This document shows, in pieces, positions 56,345-61,939 of a stretch of DNA of 61,939 bases. This DNA comes from Micromonospora tarensis (lineage in GTDB: Bacteria > Actinomycetota > Actinomycetes > Mycobacteriales > Micromonosporaceae). Position numbers and translations under genes: made by a program. The DNA lies in NCBI RefSeq assembly GCF_016803395.1, contig NZ_JAEVHL010000018.1:1-61939 (forward strand), read 5' to 3'. The notes beneath the pieces are model-generated. The model worked only from the letters and a program-made list of their open reading frames with translations. It had not been told where the DNA came from and searched no databases. Position 1 is the stretch's first letter. Every line of letters begins with the position of its first letter.

Positions 56345-56356
56345 TGCACGGATGCA
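56345..56356. promoter_or_regulatory. TGCA-N4-TGCA motif at marR
   Basis: TGCACGGATGCA, 12 bp before the marR start and 26 bp before the divergent small membrane protein. Confidence 0.6.
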
Positions 56357-56381
56357 CCTATAGTCGTCGGATGGGCCGCTC

Positions 56382-56714
56382 ATGCAGGTGAGGATCGAAG
56401 CGTCAGCCGCCGACCGGGCTGCGAGGTGGGGACGGCTGACCGCGTTTCCGCCGATGCTTCTGGTGGTCCTGTTTGTCATGGTCTACGCCGCACTGATCCT
56501 GCGGCCGGACCTCCTGCGACCGCTGCGCGCCCTGCGGCTGATCACGGTGGTGCTTCGGGTCTCCCAGATGGGCGCAACGGCTGCGGCGACCGCCGCCGAC
56601 ATCTCGGCCCTGCGCGCGGAGATCGAGGCGTTACGTCGACAACTCGATCCAGGGACGTCGCTGGCGGGTGACGATTCGGATCGGCGGAGCCATGCGGCCC
56701 AACCCTCCGGTTGA
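56382..56714 (+). CDS. Small membrane protein with coiled coil
   Basis: 110 aa from ATG 56382. One membrane helix (M-L-L-V-V-L-F-V-M-V-Y-A-A-L-I-L) and a C-terminal coiled coil (A-D-I-S-A-L-R-A-E-I-E-A-L-R-R-Q-L). No family recognised. It overlaps the start of the PP2C gene by 23 bp and may be its membrane partner. Confidence 0.55.
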   Translation: MQVRIEASAADRAARWGRLTAFPPMLLVVLFVMVYAALILRPDLLRPLRALRLITVVLRVSQMGATAAATAADISALRAEIEALRRQLDPGTSLAGDDSDRRSHAAQPSG

Positions 56715-57819
56715 CCGCAGCGAGGGCAAGGCACCGCCTGCCCGTTCTTCCTTCGCCGACGCGGCGCCGAGTAGGTGGACCCGCTGGCTCGGGCTGCGGC
56801 TGGCCATCGGGTTCGTCGCGGTGGTCCTGCTGATCGACGTTGCGGCGGGCACCCATGCCGTACTCATTGGCTTTCTGGCCCTCGCCCCGCTGTTCGCCGC
56901 CGCCGTCGAAAGCCCGCGCCGCACCGCCGTGGTGTCGGCCACGGCGACCACGGCGGCGGTGGCGGCCGGGTTGCCCAGCGGGATGCTCGGCAGCCTCGAT
57001 CATCTGCTGCGGGTGGCGGTGGTCATCGCGGTCAGCCTGATGGCGGTGTACGTCGCGCGGGCTCGAACCGGACGGGAGCAGCGTCTGCGCCGGATGGCCG
57101 AAATCGTGCGGACCACCCAGGCTGCGATCCTGCGTGAGCCGCCGCAGTGTGCGGCCGGGGTGGAACTGGCAGCCCGGTACGTCGCGGCCTACGAGGAGGC
57201 CGGCGTGGGCGGCGACCTGTACGAGGTGGTGGCCGACCAGGACCGGCTGCGGATCATCGTCGGTGACGTCTGCGGCAAGGGGCTCGCCGCGGTGCGACTG
57301 GCTTCGGCGGTGGCGGGAGCGTTCCGGCAGTCGGCGATCATCCGGTCGGACCTGACGCAGGTGGCGCGCGACCTGGACGATCTCGTCGCCCGCGAGCCAA
57401 CTCCCGCCCGGGCCGCGACTTTCGTCACCGCCGTCCTGGTCGAGCTACGCGGAGGCGAGATCGGGACCGTCAACTGCGGTCACCCCGCGCCGATTCTGCG
57501 GCACTGCTCCGGGGAGTTGGAGGAGTTGAAGGTGTCTCCGCCGGATCGACCATTGGGTCTGGGCGGGCCTCGGACACCGGAGTGTGTGGCCCGTTGGGAC
57601 GTCGGTGACCGGCTGCTGCTGCTCACTGACGGACTGCTCGAGGCGCGCGACAGCGAGCGGCGCTTCTTTCCGACGTCTGCGCTGAGGGCGTGTCTGGCCG
57701 AGCCGTCGGTGGACCAGTGTCTCGACGCGGTCTGGGACGCGGTGCACCGACACGTGGGGGGCGAACCGCATGACGACATCGCACTCCTGCTGGCTGAGCG
57801 CCGGCCCGTGGTTCGGTGA
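56692..57819 (+). CDS. SpoIIE-type PP2C phosphatase with membrane domain
   Basis: 375 aa from ATG 56692 (GGAG upstream). N-terminal helices (residues about 35-120) and a PP2C/SpoIIE domain: G-G-D-L-Y-E-V-V, G-D-V-C-G-K-G-L-A, N-C-G-H-P-A-P, L-L-T-D-G-L-L-E-A-R-D, H-D-D-I-A-L-L. The Asp residues bind Mn. It dephosphorylates STAS antagonists such as those at 55370 and 57914 and so switches sigma-factor release. Confidence 0.9.
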   Translation: MRPNPPVDRSEGKAPPARSSFADAAPSRWTRWLGLRLAIGFVAVVLLIDVAAGTHAVLIGFLALAPLFAAAVESPRRTAVVSATATTAAVAAGLPSGMLGSLDHLLRVAVVIAVSLMAVYVARARTGREQRLRRMAEIVRTTQAAILREPPQCAAGVELAARYVAAYEEAGVGGDLYEVVADQDRLRIIVGDVCGKGLAAVRLASAVAGAFRQSAIIRSDLTQVARDLDDLVAREPTPARAATFVTAVLVELRGGEIGTVNCGHPAPILRHCSGELEELKVSPPDRPLGLGGPRTPECVARWDVGDRLLLLTDGLLEARDSERRFFPTSALRACLAEPSVDQCLDAVWDAVHRHVGGEPHDDIALLLAERRPVVR

Positions 57820-57865
57820 GCGACGAATACGCCTCGAGCTGGGGTGACCTGCGAAAACAATTCAT

Positions 57866-57877
57866 TGCATCCATGCA
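57866..57877 (+). promoter_or_regulatory. TGCA-N4-TGCA motif before second STAS gene
   Basis: TGCATCCATGCA, 37 bp upstream of the STAS start at 57914. Confidence 0.6.
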
Positions 57878-57913
57878 TGTTTCACCAGGTACCGCCCGGG
57901 TTAGGAGTCGTGC

Positions 57914-58252
57914 GTGGAGTTGACAGTCGACACGATGCAGGTTGGTGCCGTCACCCGCATCCGGCTGGTGGGGGAGATGGACCTCGCAACGAGCGGGCTC
58001 GTGCATGACGCGGTCATCGCGGCGTTGGCGCGCGATTCGGTGCACGACGTCATCCTCGACTTCGCCGATCTCACCTTCATCGACTCCACCGGCATGGGAA
58101 CGCTCGTGGCGTGCCAACGCGCCGTCACCGTCCGTGGCGGCACCCTGCGGCTGGAGCACCTCGCGCATTTCGTCCGGCGGCAACTGTTCGCCGCCGGCCT
58201 GCTCGGCCTGCTCTGCGGAGGGGAAGACGACCAGGCCGCCCCATCGAACTGA
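57914..58252 (+). CDS. STAS anti-sigma-factor antagonist
   Basis: 112 aa from GTG 57914. STAS fold with phospho-acceptor Ser in T-F-I-D-S-T-G-M-G-T-L-V; begins M-E-L-T-V-D-T, then G-E-M-D-L-A-T-S. Likely substrate of the PP2C phosphatase encoded upstream. Confidence 0.88.
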   Translation: MELTVDTMQVGAVTRIRLVGEMDLATSGLVHDAVIAALARDSVHDVILDFADLTFIDSTGMGTLVACQRAVTVRGGTLRLEHLAHFVRRQLFAAGLLGLLCGGEDDQAAPSN

Positions 58253-58295
58253 CCCCCCCGCCGTCCCCTCGGTTCCCACAGATCGGACCCCGCTC

Positions 58296-59849
58296 GTGAC
58301 TCCGCCCCCGGACGCGCCGCCTCCGCGTCGAACCGCCCTGGCCGGACGCCTCAGGAACGCGGCCGCGCGACCGATCCAGCTCATGCGCTCGCCGTGGGCA
58401 CGCCGTGTCCTGACGGCGGGCGCGCTTGTCGCCATAACCGCCACGGGTATCACGATCGGCACCCTCCTCGGTGCCAAAGGCTCCAGTGACGTCGGGCCGT
58501 TCCGGGTCGCGTTCCAGCTGACCCCATCCACGGACGGCGGCACGGAGATCGCCATACCCCCGTTGGGATCGCTCTTTCTCGACAGCCACGACGGTCCCGC
58601 GCGACTGACCGTCCGCCTCGACTCACTCGACCAGCGACGCACCGAGGCGCTGCTCGACGACCCCGCCGGCCTCGCTCACGCCAGCGCCACGGCACCCGAG
58701 GATCTCCGCGACGCCCTGGTCCGCCTCGGGCTGCGTACGGTCGGCGTATCGGTCCTCACGGCCATGCTGCTCGCGGGGTTGACGTTCCGGTCCGTGCGTC
58801 GCGTCGCGTGGTCGGGTGGCTTCGCGCTGCTGGTCACCGGTGGCACCCTCGGCACGGCCGCCCTGACGGTACGACCGCAGGCGCTGGCCGAACCCCGGTA
58901 CGAGGGCCTGCTGGTCAACGCCCCGGCGCTGATCGGTGACGCGCAACGGATCGCCGATGACTACAGCCGCTATGCCGAGCAACTCCAACGCCTCGTCGGC
59001 AACGTCGGCGAGCTGTACACCACCGTGTCGACCCTGCCCATCTACCAGGCAGCACCCGACACCACCCGGATCCTGCACGTCTCGGACCTGCACCTGAACC
59101 CCGCCGCCTGGCCGATGATCAACAACGTGGTCGAGCAGTACGACATCGACCTCGTCATCGACACCGGAGACATCACCGACTGGGGCAGCGAACCCGAGAC
59201 GTCGTATGTCTCCATGATCGGCCAGCTCAAGGCTCCGTACGTCTACATCCGCGGTAACCACGACTCACCCCGAACCGCAGCGGCGGTGGCCAGCCAGCCG
59301 AACGCGGTCGTCCTCAACGACTCCGTCACGACGGTCGCCGGAGTGACGGTCGCCGGCATCGGCGACCCCCGGTTCACGCCCGACAAGCAGGAAGCCGAGG
59401 CAGGGCCCTGGGAGGAGCCAGCGACGACGGTCGAGGGTACGGGAAAGCAACTCGCCACGACGATCCGCTCGCTGGACCAATCGGTGGACATCGCACTGGT
59501 GCACGACCCCGCGTCAGCGACCGCGCTCAACGGTGCCACGCCGCTCGTCCTGGCCGGCCACACGCACCAGCGGAAGGTGACGACGATGCCGCCGACCGGC
59601 ACGGTCACCACCCGGCTGGCAGTGCAGGGCTCCACCGGCGGGGCGGGGCTGCGCGGACTCGAAGGTGACGAACCGATGCCCCTGGTCATGTCGGTGCTCT
59701 ACCTCGGCGCGGATCACCGGCTCCAGGCGTACGACGACATCCAGGTCGGCGGCACCGGCACCGCACAGGTGAGCCTCAGCCGCAAGGTGGTCGACGACAA
59801 ACCACCAGTGAACCCGGCTGCGCCGCCCGCGACCCCCGCCGACAATTAG
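58296..59849 (+). CDS. Membrane-anchored metallophosphoesterase
   Basis: 517 aa from GTG 58296. Two membrane segments (about 40-60 and 145-185) and a calcineurin-like domain: H-V-S-D-L-H-L-N, D-T-G-D-I-T-D-W-G, R-G-N-H-D-S-P, and A-G-H-T-H-Q. These hold two metal ions. The catalytic domain follows the second membrane region; its natural phosphoester is unknown. The C-terminus is Pro/Ala-rich. Confidence 0.87.
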   Translation: MTPPPDAPPPRRTALAGRLRNAAARPIQLMRSPWARRVLTAGALVAITATGITIGTLLGAKGSSDVGPFRVAFQLTPSTDGGTEIAIPPLGSLFLDSHDGPARLTVRLDSLDQRRTEALLDDPAGLAHASATAPEDLRDALVRLGLRTVGVSVLTAMLLAGLTFRSVRRVAWSGGFALLVTGGTLGTAALTVRPQALAEPRYEGLLVNAPALIGDAQRIADDYSRYAEQLQRLVGNVGELYTTVSTLPIYQAAPDTTRILHVSDLHLNPAAWPMINNVVEQYDIDLVIDTGDITDWGSEPETSYVSMIGQLKAPYVYIRGNHDSPRTAAAVASQPNAVVLNDSVTTVAGVTVAGIGDPRFTPDKQEAEAGPWEEPATTVEGTGKQLATTIRSLDQSVDIALVHDPASATALNGATPLVLAGHTHQRKVTTMPPTGTVTTRLAVQGSTGGAGLRGLEGDEPMPLVMSVLYLGADHRLQAYDDIQVGGTGTAQVSLSRKVVDDKPPVNPAAPPATPADN

Positions 59850-59918
59850 CCTTCTGAAAAGCCTTCCACCCGGACACAACGCCCGGGGTCCGGTCGCCGC
59901 TTCCCCGTCACAGGCGGC

Positions 59919-60040
59919 TCAAGGCTGCCGGTGCAGGGCCCCTCGAATGATGTCGGTCAGTCGCCGGAACCCGAACCCGACGCCCTGGCCGAGGGTTCGT
60001 TCCACGCCGAGGCCCACCGCGACGCACGCTCGTGCGTCCG
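59919..60040 (-). pseudogene. DUF2254-related C-terminal fragment
   Basis: G-V-E-R-T-L-G-Q-G-V-G-F-G-F-R-R-L-T-D-I-I-R-G-A-L then stop, matching the middle of DUF2254 proteins (compare the gene at 48424). Sequence further up (to about 60290) is open on the minus strand but not clearly related. Truncated. Confidence 0.6.
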
Positions 60041-60315
60041 GCACGGGATGCCCCGGAACGGACGCGGTGATGACCCGGATGGTCAGGGCCAGCCGGTCGA
60101 AGCGGCCCGGTCCGACGCCCAGCGAGATCACGACCCTGCCGAGGGCCACGGGCACGATCAGCCCTGTCGCGGCCCAGTGCACCGCTGACCGCAGCGACCA
60201 GTGCGGGTAGGGCGCTGCCGTCGCTCCCGCCCGCGGACCGAAACCTGCGGCATCGGGGTGTGCCGCCCGCCCGTCCGGGTACGCCGCGAGCACTCGGCGG
60301 CGCAGTGGAGGTGTG

Positions 60316-60750
60316 ATGAGCGGGGGGACTGTGGGAGGGGACGGGCGGCAGAGCCCGACAGAGCGGCTGGCCGAGGACGTGGCCGACGTGGTTCGCGAGG
60401 AGATCCGGGCGCTGCGCGCGCAGGTGGGCGAGGCGGCTCGGCCGGCCGGCGTGGGCATCGCGCTGCTGGCCGCTGCCGGCGGCTGCCTGGTGCTCGGCGC
60501 CGGAGCGGCGTCGGCAACGGTGCTGCGCATGCTGGAGACGCTGCTCCCGCGCCGGCTGGCCGCCGCCGGTCTCACCGCCGGTTACCTGGGCGCAGCCGTG
60601 CTGCTGGGGCGAGTGGGACTGGCGCAGCTGCGCGCGGCCGGCGGCCCCTCGGCCCGGCTCGCGGACGACGTGCGGGACATCGTCACCGAGACCGCGGGCC
60701 GGGTGTTGCCCGCCGGCGCCGACGCCGCCCGCGGCGAACTGGGCAGGTGA
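60316..60750 (+). CDS. Holin-3-6/DUF1469-like membrane protein
   Basis: 144 aa from ATG 60316 (GGAGG 4 bp upstream). An amphipathic N-terminal helix (L-A-E-D-V-A-D-V-V-R-E-E-I-R-A-L-R) then two membrane helices (V-G-I-A-L-L-A-A-A-G-G-C-L-V-L-G-A-G; A-A-A-G-L-T-A-G-Y-L-G-A-A-V-L-L). This layout is that of actinobacterial phage-holin-family proteins of unknown role. Confidence 0.75.
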   Translation: MSGGTVGGDGRQSPTERLAEDVADVVREEIRALRAQVGEAARPAGVGIALLAAAGGCLVLGAGAASATVLRMLETLLPRRLAAAGLTAGYLGAAVLLGRVGLAQLRAAGGPSARLADDVRDIVTETAGRVLPAGADAARGELGR

Positions 60751-60770
60751 CAAAGAATCGGGAGGACGAC

Positions 60771-61083
60771 ATGGCGGACAAGCACGACCAGGCCGAGGAG
60801 ATGCGCGACGACGTCCCGTCGACCATCGCGCGCTCGGACGACAAGGCAGTTCGCACGTACAAAAGACCCTGGAGTCGGCCGAGGAGAGCTACGGCGACGG
60901 CGAGCGGGCGCACCGGGCCGCCTACGCGTCGTTGAAGCACACCCACGAGAAGGTCGGCGACCACTGGGAGCCCAAGGAGCACAAAGGCCCCTCGGACCCG
61001 CAGGCGGCTCAGGGCACCCCGGCCTCGCGGGACCGCGACCGACCGACCGCCCAGGGGGTGGACGCCAACGCCAGCAAGGGCCA
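60771..61083 (+). CDS. chaB: ChaB-family protein, frameshifted and fused to a remnant
   Basis: ATG 60771 with GGAGG upstream. V-P-S-T-I-A-R-S-D-D-K-A-V-R-T-Y then, after restoring one A in the AAAA run at about 60859, K-K-T-L-E-S-A-E-E-S-Y-G-D-G-E-R-A-H-R and H-E-K-V-G-D-H-W-E-P-K, the ChaB signature. ChaB is annotated as a cation transport regulator. After about 61083 the frame runs into antiporter sequence. Confidence 0.75.
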
Positions 61084-61210
61084 CCCTTCCTCGGCTGGTT
61101 CGGCCCGATCGGCGTGTCCGCGCTGTTCTATCTGACCTTCGGTGCCGGCGAGCGAGCGCGGGACCGCTGCTCTGGACCGCCGGCAGCCTCGTCGTCGCGC
61201 ACAACGGGCC
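61084..61210 (+). pseudogene. CPA1 antiporter C-terminal fragment
   Basis: F-L-G-W-F-G-P-I-G-V-S-A-L-F-Y-L-T matches the antiporter at 49766 (positions about 50786-50836); a second piece, L-W-T-A-G-S-L-V-V, follows after a one-base slip. No other antiporter part is present. Confidence 0.78.
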
Positions 61211-61327
61211 GCGGCGGCGCTGCCGGGCCAGCGGCGTTCCACCGGCTGACCGGTATCCGGCGGAAGCCCGACGGCCCGTCCCGCGGGCTGGCAGGGTCAA
61301 GGCGCCGACTCGGGAAGGAGAAGGCGG

Positions 61328-61678
61328 TTGGAACGGTACGCGCCGGTGCTCGCCATGCTCGGGCTGGCCGCCGCCCTCGTCGGCACCTTGTACCTGGTGC
61401 ACCTGCGGACGGCGGTGGCCCCCGTGCTGTCGACCGTCGCCGCGTTCCGGTCCGGGCTGCCGCCCCGCGAGCACGCGGTCTCCCGGTTCCACGTCCGCTG
61501 GTACGCGGTCAGCCTGCTCTTCCTCGCCTTCGACGTGGAGATGCTGTTCATGTACCCGTGGGCGGTCGTGGTCGCCGACGTGGGCGCGTCCGCTGTGGCG
61601 GAGATGTTCGTCTTCCTCAGTCTGCTGATGGCCGGCGTGCTCTACGCCTGGCGTGAGGGCGCGCTGCGGTGGGCCTGA
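61328..61678 (+). CDS. nuoA: NADH-quinone oxidoreductase subunit A
   Basis: 116 aa from TTG 61328 (GGAGAAGGCGG upstream). Three helices and the NuoA motif F-H-V-R-W-Y-A-V-S-L-L-F-L-A-F-D-V-E-M-L-F, including the conserved Asp-Glu pair. Membrane subunit of complex I near the quinone site. It overlaps the next gene by 10 bp. Confidence 0.88.
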   Translation: MERYAPVLAMLGLAAALVGTLYLVHLRTAVAPVLSTVAAFRSGLPPREHAVSRFHVRWYAVSLLFLAFDVEMLFMYPWAVVVADVGASAVAEMFVFLSLLMAGVLYAWREGALRWA

Positions 61679-61939
61679 CCGGTGACCTCCTGGCCCGCTG
61701 GGCGTCACGCCGGCCGCACCTGCTCCTCGCCGCCGCGCCCGGCGCCACCGCCGCACGCCTGGCCGTGGAGGCCCACGCCGACCGGGCCGGATGGCCGCTC
61801 GCGGCGTCCCCGGCGGACGCCGACCTGCTTGTCGTGGCCGGCCAGCCGGGATCCGAGCTGGCGGCGGCGATCGAGCGGGTGTGGGACCAGTTTCCCGGCC
61901 CCCGGGCGCGGGTGCGAATCATCGACCCGTCGGGGTGGC
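61669..61939 (+). CDS. NuoB-like protein, partial
   Basis: From GTG 61669 to the window end, 90 codons seen. A-D-A-D-L-L-V-V-A-G-Q-P-G and V-W-D-Q-F-P-G-P-R-A-R-V resemble the NuoB fold. The part seen lacks the cysteines that bind cluster N2, although its alignment covers some of that region. Next after nuoA, so a complex I operon probably continues to the right. Confidence 0.55.
   Translation, partial: MGLTGDLLARWASRRPHLLLAAAPGATAARLAVEAHADRAGWPLAASPADADLLVVAGQPGSELAAAIERVWDQFPGPRARVRIIDPSGW

Noticed and set aside
59922..60575. Full-length minus-strand gene continuing from the DUF2254-like end
   Set aside because: Only the last 40 or so residues match DUF2254; the upstream frame overlaps the holin-like gene on the other strand and has no coherent domain.

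Overview
The window is very GC-rich, uses many GTG starts and has dense TGATG/ATGA start-stop overlaps. It carries Streptomyces-type PHO boxes, CX5R arsenate reductases of the kind that pair with mycothiol in actinobacteria, and SpoIIE-type/STAS partner-switching genes. I read it as chromosomal DNA of a filamentous actinomycete, most likely Micromonosporaceae (inference from gene style; no 16S is present).

Layout. 0-2.2 kb: a frameshifted TPR/proline-rich protein and a 99-bp direct repeat at the window edge. 2.2-4.2 kb: tRNA-Leu(GAG), a two-gene integrase module, and a decayed arsC/acr3 scrap. 4.2-27.7 kb: an arsenic-phosphate island. It holds an RCK channel-like protein, arsR, arsO, arsC, acr3, arsR, phoX, pstSCAB with PHO boxes, an atypical OmpR-type regulator, a second arsenic set (arsR; arsR-arsC fusion, arsC, trxB, CoA-disulfide-reductase-like; arsR, arsO-like; arsR), and an arsR-arsN1-flavoprotein-MFS operon. 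Seven ArsR-type domains occur here. Arsenate enters cells through Pst, so joining Pho-controlled uptake and arsenic detoxification makes functional sense.

27.7-44.6 kb: a rearranged region with many truncated genes (merR, pgi, zwf, PAP2, ugd, merR again). Through it runs a 16-bp palindrome, consensus ACCCTAACGTnAGGGT, at nine promoter positions. The sites precede a SulP-MerR pair, ADP-ribosylglycohydrolase-like genes, two small proteins, an MFS pump leader, a HelD-like RNA-polymerase helicase, a MerR regulator and release factor RF3. I propose this as a local, possibly undescribed, MerR-type stress regulon.

44.6-54.6 kb: envelope and ion-homeostasis genes (FUSC-like, TetR, NhaA, DUF2254, two CPA1 antiporters, MscS, lipoprotein, DUF421). 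54.5-58.3 kb: an anti-sigma/anti-anti-sigma/PP2C module with a MarR regulator and a TGCA-N4-TGCA motif at three promoters. 58.3-61.9 kb: a membrane metallophosphoesterase, a holin-like protein, ChaB, remnants, nuoA and the start of a NuoB-like gene.

Many otherwise well conserved genes (pstB, prfC, the ars flavoprotein, DUF421, chaB, an ADP-ribosylglycohydrolase) carry frameshifts, nearly all explicable as loss of one base in G/C runs. Residual sequencing error is a serious alternative to real decay.
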